Of a stretch of 30,986 bases of DNA, positions 22,338-30,231 are shown in pieces. Position numbers and translations under genes: made by a program. Source of the stretch: a virus. The notes beneath the pieces are model-generated. The model was given only the letters and a program-made list of their open reading frames with translations. It was not told the DNA's origin and made no database searches. Positions within the stretch are counted from its first letter, which is position 1. The number at the start of each line of letters is the position of its first letter. The stretch is from positions 1 to 30,986 of IMG/VR virus record IMGVR_UViG_3300025168_000027; one strand, given 5' to 3'.

Positions 22338-24713
22338 ATGATACAGTTAGCTAATTACGAACAGAGGACATTTTACATTGATTTAGGTGAAGAATTAACG
22401 GTAGTTGATTTGACCCTGATTTTTCAAATGACTGACGAGAATTTTTTGGTGCGTTTGACTGCTGACAAAACCAATGAACGGGCCACAAAATTTAGTTACA
22501 CAGCTACAGGTTTACCAGAAGGTCAATATTTAGCGTCTTTTGCTAAAGTGGACGGCACAGACTTAGTTACTGTTGCTGCTTTTGTCACAGGCGACCCAAT
22601 TTTTGCTACTAGCCAGTACAACACTTACAACGACGACGGGACAAGTACAACGTTTGTACCGAGCAACGATCAAGGCTTAGTGCCTAGTGTATCGCAACGG
22701 CTTAGAGTAAAAACCGATAACGACGCAACCGACGTGCATTACGTGCGCACTATAAATGTACCAGACGGAACGCTGACAGATGATGGCAACGGTGAGGTTA
22801 CTTTAGATACTAGCGCAACAGGAGCAGAATCGTTAAACGATTTGAACGACGTTGCCATAAACAATCCTATCCAAGGTAGTGTTATCTCTTACAACTCTGG
22901 AGTTCAAAAGTGGATGGTCAATAATGGCCTTCAAGACCTACTTGCACGATTTAAAGCAAGCGGAACAGGGGCACAAGTATATGACACTCTAAACGACACA
23001 ACAAAGGGGTATATCGACATTCTTGCCAATAGCGCAAAGATGAAAGTCAACCTCTCAGGTCTAACTGTTACCGAAGCAAGTCCAGGAGTTATGTCCTTTG
23101 CAGTTGCAGCAGGTACAGCAGGGAACGAGGTTGAGTTTGAGGCAATGACTATCGAAGGGAGCGACGCTCTATCGACAATTGCAGACATTAACTTTAAACA
23201 AGGCTCGCTAACATATTGGGAGAATGCTACGGGTAAGATTTGGCTTCGCGCACCTAACGTGGGGAATATTACGGTACTCTTTCCAAGCTCAGGCGGTACG
23301 CTGGCACTTACGACCGATATCCCAAACGTTCCTGTCGACTCGGTAAACGGTCAAACGGGTGTTGTTGTTTTGGATACGGGAGACATTGACGAGAACGGGA
23401 ATCTTTATTATACAGAGGCACGGGTTGCAGCGAATGCCGCTGTCGCAGCAAATACGTTAAAGGTGGGAATCACAACCCAACAAGCCGCTGACATAACCGC
23501 CAATAACGCCAAGGTTGGAATTACTTCAGGGCAAGCGAGCGCAATCACAACGAACACAGCTAAGACTGGAATTACATCAACTCAAGCTAGTGACATTACG
23601 GCTAACAATGCGAAGACGGGCATTACTTCAGGGCAAGCCTCAGCGATTACTGCAAACACTGCAAAGATTAGCTATACGGATGCAAGCGCAGTTGCAGCCA
23701 ACACTGCAAAAGTTGGAATTACAAGCCAACAGGCTACGGACATAACAACTAACAACGCGAAGGTTAGTTACACAGATGGCGCAGTTGATTCACGAATCGC
23801 AGCGGCTGACATTGGGGATCTTGCAGATGTTCCCGCATTAATTGGAACAACGGGACAGGTGCTTGCCGTGAACACAGGTGCAACAGCGTTAGAATATGTA
23901 GATCAATCAGGAGGCGGTGGCGGCACAACTTTCGATTACGCTCGTGCTGTTATGAGCGCGTCAGTTTTAAAAGGTGGAGGCAGCCAACAGGATTTTAACA
24001 GCGCAACCGCGCAAAAGGTAAAGTTTGACACAAGCGCAGACACGGAAGGCACAGGTATCACAATTGACCCAACGAACAACCGCATCACGGTTAGTGCTAC
24101 GGGTTACTATCAATTGACCAGTAACATAACATTTAATTCTAGCGCAACAAGAACAACGCCAGCGACGTTCTTTAAAAAGAATGGCAGCACTAATTTACTT
24201 GGCGAGGGTTACGGCTATATCAGAAATGCATCGGCACAAAATGACAACAATAATTTGGTTACCTGCATTGTTGAGTTGCAAGGAGGCGACTATGTTGAAG
24301 TGTTCTCGTTTGATTCAAGTACAGTCGCAGGCACTTGTTTTGCAACACAAGCATTTTTCGAGGTAAGCTCAACAGGTGGTCAAGCAGGACCGCAAGGCCC
24401 AAGTGGCACGACTTACGATGTTGTAACGCTGACAGGTTCAACAACTCTATCAAGTGCGCACACAACAAAATATCTTGTTCTTAACAGTGCTTCAGCAGTA
24501 AATATTACCGTACCAGCGTCTGCGTCTTATGACACTTATGCCGAGTTTGTTATTGAGCAGCGCGGGGCGGGCACTGTCACGGTAGTTGCAGCGTCAGGGG
24601 TAACAATCTACAGCTCAGAAACGTTAGTTTCAGGCGGTCAATACGCGGTAATGGGTTTAAAGAGAACTGCGTCAAATGTTTACACCTTGACGGGAGAAAG
24701 ACAAGCAAGCTAA
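22338..24713 (+). CDS. Tail fibre with trimer-type repeats and C1q-like domain
   Basis: This is a 791-residue protein from ATG 22338 (a GTG lies directly before it). Residues 1-90 are a compact beta domain (MIQLANYEQRTFYIDLGEEL), probably the virion anchor. Residues about 200-345 carry 'SLNDLNDVAI'-type and prophage-fibre-like sequence. Residues 376-475 are 17-residue repeats. About 525-680 is a C1q/TNF-like jelly roll ('DYARAVMSASVLKGG', 'ATGYYQLTSNITFNSS'). A short collagen-like 'GPQGPSG' is followed by a C-terminal beta domain ('AEFVIEQRGAGTVTVVAASGV'). This is a receptor-binding fibre, probably trimeric. Its stop overlaps the next gene (TAATG). Confidence 0.8.
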   Translation: MIQLANYEQRTFYIDLGEELTVVDLTLIFQMTDENFLVRLTADKTNERATKFSYTATGLPEGQYLASFAKVDGTDLVTVAAFVTGDPIFATSQYNTYNDDGTSTTFVPSNDQGLVPSVSQRLRVKTDNDATDVHYVRTINVPDGTLTDDGNGEVTLDTSATGAESLNDLNDVAINNPIQGSVISYNSGVQKWMVNNGLQDLLARFKASGTGAQVYDTLNDTTKGYIDILANSAKMKVNLSGLTVTEASPGVMSFAVAAGTAGNEVEFEAMTIEGSDALSTIADINFKQGSLTYWENATGKIWLRAPNVGNITVLFPSSGGTLALTTDIPNVPVDSVNGQTGVVVLDTGDIDENGNLYYTEARVAANAAVAANTLKVGITTQQAADITANNAKVGITSGQASAITTNTAKTGITSTQASDITANNAKTGITSGQASAITANTAKISYTDASAVAANTAKVGITSQQATDITTNNAKVSYTDGAVDSRIAAADIGDLADVPALIGTTGQVLAVNTGATALEYVDQSGGGGGTTFDYARAVMSASVLKGGGSQQDFNSATAQKVKFDTSADTEGTGITIDPTNNRITVSATGYYQLTSNITFNSSATRTTPATFFKKNGSTNLLGEGYGYIRNASAQNDNNNLVTCIVELQGGDYVEVFSFDSSTVAGTCFATQAFFEVSSTGGQAGPQGPSGTTYDVVTLTGSTTLSSAHTTKYLVLNSASAVNITVPASASYDTYAEFVIEQRGAGTVTVVAASGVTIYSSETLVSGGQYAVMGLKRTASNVYTLTGERQAS
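23463..23762 (+). repeat. 51-base (17-residue) tandem repeats in the tail fibre gene
   Basis: Units at 23463, 23514, 23565 and 23616 encode variants of 'VGITSGQASAITANTAK'. A 45-base unit follows at 23667 (ISYTDASAVAANTAK) and a further 51-base unit at 23712. The pattern IT..QA..IT.N.AK.G recurs in fibres of marine Bacteroidota phages and probably forms a trimeric coiled or helical stalk. Such repeats can change in number and so alter fibre length. Confidence 0.9.
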
Positions 24714-26206
24714 TGGGAAATTTTTACCAAGCCGTGTCATCAAATAAAGCTGTTAGCGGCTTATTGCTTGACGTATATGCAAATTTCTCGGTTGCCTATT
24801 CGCTACGCAAGCTCAGGACACTTTACACAGGCGATTGCATCGAAGTTTATAACGGCACTTCATACGCTAGTATAGGGTTCGACAGTAGCAACGGTTTAGA
24901 CTTGACAGCGTTGGCTAATCACTGCGGTTCAAATGATGGGTTTGTGTCAAAATGGTATGATCAGTCAATTAATAACAACACGGCATTCCAGACAGACACG
25001 ACTAAAATGCCCAAGGTTTATGACGGCACAACACAAAGTGTTTTGTTGCAGGATTCTAAGCCTGTTATTAAATATATTCATGGCAACGGATGCTCTATGG
25101 ATATCACAAATTTAGTAACTGATTCTACTGCCCATTTCTTTAATAGAACAGGAATTGATACTCAGAATGACAAAAAGCAGGTGTGGGAGCCTCGTTTTAA
25201 TAATAGCTTGTATTCTACTTTTCTGAGTAATGGTGGAACGGCTCTCAGTGGTACGAGTTTATTTATCAATGGCGTTTCAAGTACTGCTACGCTAAAAAAT
25301 ACATTTTATAATGCGATCCAACCTTTTTCAGGTTACAACTCAATTCAGAACCTACAAAGCTCAAATATTACAGCAGATGTTTTAGGTGGGTTTAATATGC
25401 ATCACATGCAGGAGGTCATAATTTTTAACGTTGATATGTCATCTGAACGTGTTGATGTTGAACGTAGAATAAATAATTTTTACTTTCCTCCTGCTCCAGC
25501 AACTCCTGCTCAAGTAAATTCTCTCGCGTCATGGTCAGATCCTGCTGACGCTGCTGTAAACGATATTACTATACCTGATAAAACATACAACAATTACGGT
25601 CCATACAGCGCATACGACAATTATGTTGGTGGCTCAAATGGCGCGGCTGTGGTTGATTTAAACGGGACGAAGTGTATGTATTTAGATGGCGTAAATGACC
25701 GCGTTTATACATATAACGTGCGGGTTAATAACGTTAACATTTGGCAACCAACAGGTGATGTGGAAACGTTTACACACGAGTTGTGGGTGCGGTCAAATGG
25801 TTCATGGTTAACAAATGGCAATTTTATAAACTACGGCTACAACAGTGCATGGCGGTGTAGGATGAATAGCAATAACACGCTGTGGCAGTATTTTAACGGA
25901 ACTTCTAGATCAAGTTCTTCAACCTTAGCAACAGATACTTGGCATCATCTTGTCTTTTCAATGACAGGAAGTGGAAGCGATTATCAAACCATGAACGTTT
26001 ACAGGAATGGATCGCTATGGCAGTCAGAAAGTCTAAGCGTAAATCCAAGCTACAATCAAGCGGTAAAATTTTATGGTGGCTACAGCTCAAGCAGTGAGGC
26101 ACAGCGCATGTACTTAGGAGTAACAAGGACTTACGAGGATGTCGCATTGACTGCTGCTGAAGCGTTGCAGAATTTTAATTTAGAGAAAGCAAACTACGGG
26201 TACTAA
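24713..26206 (+). CDS. Tail protein with two glycan-binding-like domains (LamG type)
   Basis: This 497-residue protein follows the fibre gene with a one-base overlap. Residues about 15-245 contain 'YSLRKLRTLYTGDCIEVYNG', 'IGFDSSNGLDLTALANHCGSN' and 'GFVSKWYDQS', a pattern shared with the arabinofuranosidase-B-type beta-sandwich seen in phage adhesins. Residues about 265-497 are a LamG/concanavalin-like domain: 'MYLDGVNDRVYTY', 'FTHELWVRSNG', 'DTWHHLVFSMTG', 'NVYRNGSLW', 'YLGVTRTYEDVALTAAEA'. Both are carbohydrate-binding folds, so it probably binds host capsule or polysaccharide. Catalysis is not evident: I see no intact active-site motif. Confidence 0.75.
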   Translation: MGNFYQAVSSNKAVSGLLLDVYANFSVAYSLRKLRTLYTGDCIEVYNGTSYASIGFDSSNGLDLTALANHCGSNDGFVSKWYDQSINNNTAFQTDTTKMPKVYDGTTQSVLLQDSKPVIKYIHGNGCSMDITNLVTDSTAHFFNRTGIDTQNDKKQVWEPRFNNSLYSTFLSNGGTALSGTSLFINGVSSTATLKNTFYNAIQPFSGYNSIQNLQSSNITADVLGGFNMHHMQEVIIFNVDMSSERVDVERRINNFYFPPAPATPAQVNSLASWSDPADAAVNDITIPDKTYNNYGPYSAYDNYVGGSNGAAVVDLNGTKCMYLDGVNDRVYTYNVRVNNVNIWQPTGDVETFTHELWVRSNGSWLTNGNFINYGYNSAWRCRMNSNNTLWQYFNGTSRSSSSTLATDTWHHLVFSMTGSGSDYQTMNVYRNGSLWQSESLSVNPSYNQAVKFYGGYSSSSEAQRMYLGVTRTYEDVALTAAEALQNFNLEKANYGY

Positions 26207-26436
26207 TGATACAGACAGAAGACATCAACGCCAAGCTATATAAAGTCATATTCAATGTTAACGATATTGTTTGGGATGATATTGTTGAAGATAGCCTTGA
26301 TCAAATTTTGACCTCTCAAGATGGTGCAATTCGTGTGGTTGAATTACTACAAACTCATCCCACAGCGTTTTCATCAGAGAACGTTCGGTACATGGTACAA
26401 AGTGATTTAGATAATTGGACAGCTCCGTTAACCTGA
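26206..26436 (+). CDS. Small acidic protein after the tail adhesin
   Basis: This 76-residue protein starts with TAATG overlap. It is rich in Asp, Val and Ile and begins MIQTEDINAKLYKVIFNVND, with a helix 'DSLDQILTSQDGAIRVVELLQ'. No family is recognised. Coupling to the adhesin gene suggests a fibre chaperone or a small tail subunit, which is inference. Confidence 0.6.
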   Translation: MIQTEDINAKLYKVIFNVNDIVWDDIVEDSLDQILTSQDGAIRVVELLQTHPTAFSSENVRYMVQSDLDNWTAPLT

Positions 26437-26450
26437 CATAACAAAAAAAC

Positions 26451-26600
26451 ATGACTATAGACGTATATTATTTGCTATCGTGGCTTGCTTACTTTGGTAC
26501 TCAAACGAAGTACGACCCTACTTATGATTTAAATGGTGATGGTTATGTCACTATTGCAGACCTTTTAGAGTTTCTTACTTTGTTTGGTACGACTATTTAA
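26451..26600 (+). CDS. Stand-alone dockerin-like calcium-binding miniprotein
   Basis: This 49-residue gene lies between tail and portal genes. Its C-terminal half 'YDLNGDGYVTIADLLEFL' is a dockerin-type EF-hand loop: Asp, Asn, Asp at loop positions 1, 3, 5 and Asp at 12, followed by the F helix. The N-terminal part 'VYYLLSWLAYFGT' echoes the C-terminal 'ADLLEFLTLFGT', so the protein looks like two helix repeats around one calcium loop. Dockerins normally sit at the ends of large proteins and bind cohesins. A free copy in a virion operon is unusual. It is preceded by an A-rich stretch (AACAAAAAAAC). Confidence 0.65.
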   Translation: MTIDVYYLLSWLAYFGTQTKYDPTYDLNGDGYVTIADLLEFLTLFGTTI

Positions 26601-26624
26601 GCATATGAACAACTAAGATTCAAA

Positions 26625-28379
26625 ATGAGCAATATGAAAACAAAGCTCGGTGTAATTGATTACGCCAAATACGAGCAACCCATGTTTACTGATCACAGCA
26701 ACAAAGACTGGGTATTTTTTGGTGAGGACAATTTGTATCCTCTTTATCTTGACGACTTATTTATCTCCTCTTCTATACACGGAGCTATAGTCACGGGTAC
26801 TGCGGATATGATTTACGGTGAGGGTTTAGACAGCGATAGTAAAGACGAAAATGTCAAACAGTGGTTGCAGCTTACTGGTATGTTTCGTCACGACTCACTT
26901 AAACGTGCAGCCTTTGATTTAAAACTTTATGGCAATGCTTACTTAAATGTCATTTGGTCACAAGATAGAAGCAGCATAAGCGAAGTCCACCATGTTCCTG
27001 CAAGCACTATTCGGTGTGGCAAAGCCGATGACAACGATGATATTAAGATTTTTTATCACAGCACAAATTGGATTGAATCAAACCAATCTACATTTAAGCC
27101 AAATCCTATTCCAGCTTTTGATGTAAACGACCGCACCGCAGCAAGTCAAATCGTTCACATTAAATCGTACAGTCCTGTGTCTTTCTTTTACGGAATGCCA
27201 GACTACAAAGGGGCTACAGCATATTGTGAGCTGGATAAAAGCATAGCTGAATTTCATCTTAGCAATATAAAAACGGGGCTTTTTCCCTCTATGGCCATTA
27301 GCTTCAACAGTGGCATACCTACAGATGACGAGCGTAGAGATTTGGAACGCTTGATTTACGACAAGTTTGGTGGGGCAAGCAACGCAGGTAAAATTTTAAT
27401 GACCTTCAATGATGGCCAAGATTCAGCACCGACTATTGAACCTTTTAATTTACCCAACCCACACGACACTTATGACTTCTTAGCGAAGCAAGTGTTTCAA
27501 GAAATACTATCGGGTCACCGTGTAACTTCGCCACTGCTGTTTGGGTTGCGATCAGAAGGAGGAGGTTTTGGAAGTAATGCAGATGAGATGCGTGACGCAT
27601 ACGATTTATATAGCAAGACGGTTGTAGAGCCATTTCAGCATACGTTGCTACATGGTATAAAGCCTCTACTAGCTGCTAATAGCATTGTTTTAGACGTGTA
27701 TTTTAAAGACTTAGTGCCAGCTAGTTTTATCGTACAGAAAGAAGAAGAAGAAAAAAAAAAAATCTTTTCCAAGCAACCTGTTCGCATTAACGACACGCAA
27801 GGATCAATTTGGCTAAATCATTTGGCTGACAAAGACGCACCACTGCCTAAAGAATTCCGTCTTTTAAAAGAAGAAGACATCACCGATACGTCAGACGACA
27901 AACGCCTGCATAGCATGCACAAGTTTGGCTTAGAAGATTATTCAAACTATGACCTAGTTTCTGACTGGGGTGACGTTGTTAGTCCACAGGGTAATTTGTT
28001 TGCTGTACGCTATCAGTATTTTAAAGCTACCAGTCAACAGCCTAAAGGCAACAGCCGAGATTTTTGTGTGGAGATGATGGATTTGTCAGATGCTGGTGTG
28101 CAGTACCGATACGAAGACATAGGCAATATGAGTTCTGATGGAGTAAACGGTCAGTTTGCCGCAGCAGGACAAAGCACTTATGACATATTTGAATGGGCTG
28201 GCGGCAAGAATTGCTACCACGGTTTTAAAAGACTTATATATGTATATGTACCCGATGGTCTTCCAGACACCACAGATGGGCTATATGAGGATTGGGACGC
28301 TGTTATGCGTCGAGTTGGAAACAACCCTTACATAGTGCAGAAAGGAGAAGAAGCTATCGCACCAATAGACAAGCAATAA
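26625..28379 (+). CDS. Portal protein with extra C-terminal domain
   Basis: This 584-residue protein has, in residues about 1-380, the pattern of portals of Bacteroidota siphoviruses: 'DWVFFGEDNLYPLYLDDL', 'ISSSIHGAIVTGTADMIYGEGL', 'FDLKLYGNAYLNVIW', 'HVPASTIRCG', 'YGMPDYKGA', and 'EILSGHRVTSPLLFGL'. Residues about 400-584 form a second domain with 'SRDFCVEMMDLSDAGVQYRYEDI', 'STYDIFEWAGGKNCYHGFKR' and 'YVYVP', a module I recall attached to head morphogenesis proteins in this phage group. The portal is the ring through which DNA enters and to which the tail is attached. It lies 20 kb from the terminase, an uncommon arrangement. Confidence 0.85.
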   Translation: MSNMKTKLGVIDYAKYEQPMFTDHSNKDWVFFGEDNLYPLYLDDLFISSSIHGAIVTGTADMIYGEGLDSDSKDENVKQWLQLTGMFRHDSLKRAAFDLKLYGNAYLNVIWSQDRSSISEVHHVPASTIRCGKADDNDDIKIFYHSTNWIESNQSTFKPNPIPAFDVNDRTAASQIVHIKSYSPVSFFYGMPDYKGATAYCELDKSIAEFHLSNIKTGLFPSMAISFNSGIPTDDERRDLERLIYDKFGGASNAGKILMTFNDGQDSAPTIEPFNLPNPHDTYDFLAKQVFQEILSGHRVTSPLLFGLRSEGGGFGSNADEMRDAYDLYSKTVVEPFQHTLLHGIKPLLAANSIVLDVYFKDLVPASFIVQKEEEEKKKIFSKQPVRINDTQGSIWLNHLADKDAPLPKEFRLLKEEDITDTSDDKRLHSMHKFGLEDYSNYDLVSDWGDVVSPQGNLFAVRYQYFKATSQQPKGNSRDFCVEMMDLSDAGVQYRYEDIGNMSSDGVNGQFAAAGQSTYDIFEWAGGKNCYHGFKRLIYVYVPDGLPDTTDGLYEDWDAVMRRVGNNPYIVQKGEEAIAPIDKQ

Positions 28380-28942
28380 TGGCTACACTGTATATAAACG
28401 CATCGCGTATAAAAAAAGACACGGCACTTGGGTCAGCTGTAGATGACAACCTGTTGCACCCTTATATCTTAATTGCGCAAGATCGGTGGATATTGCCAGC
28501 TCTTGGTACAGACCTCGACGACAAGCTAAAACAGGATATTGTAGATAGCACCCTTGTTGGAAATTATGATAAATTAGTGACTGAATTTATTCAGCCCTGT
28601 TTAGTGCAATTAGCCTTTGCAGAAGTGGCTTATGTAATGCGATTGCGGTTCTCTAATAATAGCGTTACCTTGATAGACAACGAGCAAGGTACAAGTGCCT
28701 CAATGGGTGATATTAAGATGGTTGTTCAAAAAGCTACAGATATAGGAATGTTCTATCGAGGTCGCTTAGTAGATTACTTGTGTCACAACACCAGTTTGTT
28801 TCCTGAATATTCAAGCAACAGTGGTGCAGACCTTAGCCCAAACACTCACAATTATTTTGGAAACCTCAATGTCGATAAGAACAGAATCAAGAGTAACCGA
28901 GAAATCAGAATCGCACAAGGTATTGGCCTCAAAGATTACTAA
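28379..28942 (+). CDS. Head-tail adaptor (head completion) protein
   Basis: ATG 28379 overlaps the portal stop (TAATG). The frame is open further upstream but only inside the portal gene. The 187-residue product starts MATLYINASRIKKDTALGSAV and carries 'LHPYILIAQDRWILPALGTDLDDKLK', a conserved opening of proteins encoded directly after portals or capsids in Bacteroidota phages (DUF6712-like by memory). The helical build and position match head-tail connector adaptors of the gp6 type. It should bind under the portal and close the filled head. Confidence 0.65.
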   Translation: MATLYINASRIKKDTALGSAVDDNLLHPYILIAQDRWILPALGTDLDDKLKQDIVDSTLVGNYDKLVTEFIQPCLVQLAFAEVAYVMRLRFSNNSVTLIDNEQGTSASMGDIKMVVQKATDIGMFYRGRLVDYLCHNTSLFPEYSSNSGADLSPNTHNYFGNLNVDKNRIKSNREIRIAQGIGLKDY

Positions 28943-28984
28943 GCGAATTAGGAATGAAGCCAAGCTCATTGAATACATAAAAAG

Positions 28985-29191
28985 ATGGAGTACGATTTAA
29001 TAGGTGTAGTAGTTGGTGCGTTAAGCGGTATCATAGCGACATGGGTTAAGCTGACAAATGAGGTCACAAAAATAAAGAGCCGCTTGTACTCGTTAGAAAA
29101 ACAAGAAACCAAGGTGCAGGAAACACTAGAGGTTTTAGTCAGTGGCATTAATGAGATAAAAATCTTACTAGCTAAAAAAGGAATAGAATGA
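28985..29191 (+). CDS. Membrane-anchored coiled-coil protein of the lysis block (holin/XhlA-like)
   Basis: This 68-residue protein has one N-terminal hydrophobic helix (LIGVVVGALSGIIATWV) followed by a charged coiled-coil segment (VTKIKSRLYSLEKQETKVQETLEVL). This build is seen in XhlA-type lysis accessory proteins and in some small holins, although in XhlA the membrane helix is usually C-terminal. It is the first gene of the lysis block, after a 42-base gap with no other gene. The next gene overlaps its stop by four bases (ATGA). Confidence 0.6.
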   Translation: MEYDLIGVVVGALSGIIATWVKLTNEVTKIKSRLYSLEKQETKVQETLEVLVSGINEIKILLAKKGIE

Positions 29192-29457
29192 AATTAAGAA
29201 TAATGTTTTTTGGCCCTGCAAATGCAAGGTATAGGGACACATACGAAGCAGTTGAAGATGTTATGTACAACTTAAAAGGCATAGGCGGTTTATTAGATGT
29301 AACTAGTCGAAAATCCATGTACATTGAAGGAACAGACATAGAGCCTATTTTAGTTTTAAGGCTAAAAAATGACACTAATTATGTCATTGATGCTGCTATG
29401 TCAAATATTGAAGAATTAGCAGACTATGTTGGGTGTGATATAGCAGACGTTTCTTAA
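29188..29457 (+). CDS. Small alpha/beta protein in the lysis block, unknown function
   Basis: This 89-residue protein starts MKLRIMFFGPANARYRDTYE and contains 'LKGIGGLLDVTSRKSMYIEG' and 'IEPILVLRLKND', with an acidic end. Overlap ATGA with the previous gene shows co-translation. No family is recognised; it has no signal peptide or membrane segment, so it is not an obvious spanin or holin. A regulator of lysis or an unrelated accessory protein are both possible. Confidence 0.6.
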   Translation: MKLRIMFFGPANARYRDTYEAVEDVMYNLKGIGGLLDVTSRKSMYIEGTDIEPILVLRLKNDTNYVIDAAMSNIEELADYVGCDIADVS

Positions 29458-29467
29458 AAGGTATTGA

Positions 29468-29890
29468 GTGAGAGATATTGATAAGGTAATTTTGCACTGC
29501 TCTGCTACTATTGAAGGAGCGCATATTGATGTTGACACTATTCGCACATGGCATGAAGCCAGAGGATGGAATGACATTGGGTATCACTATGTCATTTACC
29601 GTGACGGATCAGTGCATCGTGGTCGAGACGTAGACAAAATAGGAGCGCATACCGCAAGTCAAAACCGAACTTCTATTGGTGTATGTTATGTTGGTGGCAT
29701 ATCAGCCAAGACAGGAGAGCCAGCGGATACAATGACAGCACAACAAGAAATGGGTTGGCTGGAATTATGGCATGCCTTAAAGGTGTGTTTTGGCAAATTA
29801 GAATTGCATGGTCACAACGAGTTTGCTAGTAAAGCGTGTCCATGTTTTGATGTAAAAGAGAAGTATAATTTTTTAATAGAAGACAAATGA
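29468..29890 (+). CDS. Endolysin: N-acetylmuramoyl-L-alanine amidase (Amidase_2 type)
   Basis: This 140-residue enzyme begins at GTG 29468, preceded by AAAAGG; no ATG is available upstream. Zinc ligands of the T7-lysozyme family are all visible: His in 'VILHCSAT' (about residue 10), His in 'KIGAHTASQN' (about 60) and Cys in 'ASKACPCFDV' (about 128). The active-site Tyr is in 'IGYHYVIYRDGSVHRGR', and 'SIGVCYVGG' is the conserved central strand. It cuts the bond between muramic acid and L-alanine in peptidoglycan. No cell-wall-binding domain is present, which is usual for phages of Gram-negative hosts. Confidence 0.9.
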   Translation: MRDIDKVILHCSATIEGAHIDVDTIRTWHEARGWNDIGYHYVIYRDGSVHRGRDVDKIGAHTASQNRTSIGVCYVGGISAKTGEPADTMTAQQEMGWLELWHALKVCFGKLELHGHNEFASKACPCFDVKEKYNFLIEDK

Positions 29891-30048
29891 ATTTTTTAAC
29901 CCTTTACTGGAGTGAAATTTTGAACGCAGTTTTAATTGCTGCTGGTACGTTAACAGCTTTGACTGAAACCAAGAAAGACGATCGTATTGTGAATGTACTA
30001 AGTCGCATTTTGAATGCGGTTGTACTTGGTAAAAACCGAAAGAAATAG
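29887..30048 (+). CDS. Small holin-like membrane protein
   Basis: This 53-residue gene overlaps the amidase stop (ATGA). It has a hydrophobic N-terminal half (MNFLTLYWSEILNAVLIAAGTLTAL) and a basic C-terminus ending 'VVLGKNRKK'. One membrane helix with a Lys/Arg tail, coupled to the endolysin, fits a small holin or antiholin. Tandem hairpins follow directly, ending the lysis operon. Either this protein or the coiled-coil membrane protein at 28985 could be the true holin. Confidence 0.6.
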   Translation: MNFLTLYWSEILNAVLIAAGTLTALTETKKDDRIVNVLSRILNAVVLGKNRKK

Positions 30049-30068
30049 TAAATTGCTTTATGGATAGA

Positions 30069-30163
30069 AGCGATGTATGCAATCGTCGCTGCTAGGTTGT
30101 TCCCTTACCTAGCTTTTTCATGGTTGATTATGAAACCCCTGCCTAACGAGGTGGGGGTTTTTT
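30069..30163 (+). terminator. Tandem hairpins ending the lysis operon
   Basis: There are three inverted repeats in 95 bases. AGCGA/TCGCT lies at 30069-30090. GCTAGGT/ACCTAGC is at 30091-30113, followed by TTTTT. The third is AACCCC...GGGGGTT at about 30134-30159, followed by a T run to 30163. The last two have the form of rho-independent terminators. Together with the promoter at 30180 they mark the boundary between late and early transcription. The 183-base gap (30049-30231) holds no gene. Confidence 0.8.
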
Positions 30164-30179
30164 ATGCTTGATAGTATTA

Positions 30180-30211
30180 TTTGGACAATACGACAAATAG
30201 ATGTATATTTG
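30180..30211 (+). promoter_or_regulatory. Bacteroidota-type promoter for the early operon
   Basis: TTTG (30180-30183) and TATATTTG (30204-30211) are separated by 20 bases, matching the published Bacteroidota consensus TTTG-N19-21-TAnnTTTG. The first early gene starts 21 bases downstream, and a terminator lies just upstream. This is the best promoter match found in the window and the main sequence evidence for the host phylum. Confidence 0.85.
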
Positions 30212-30231
30212 CATCTAATCAATACAAATCC

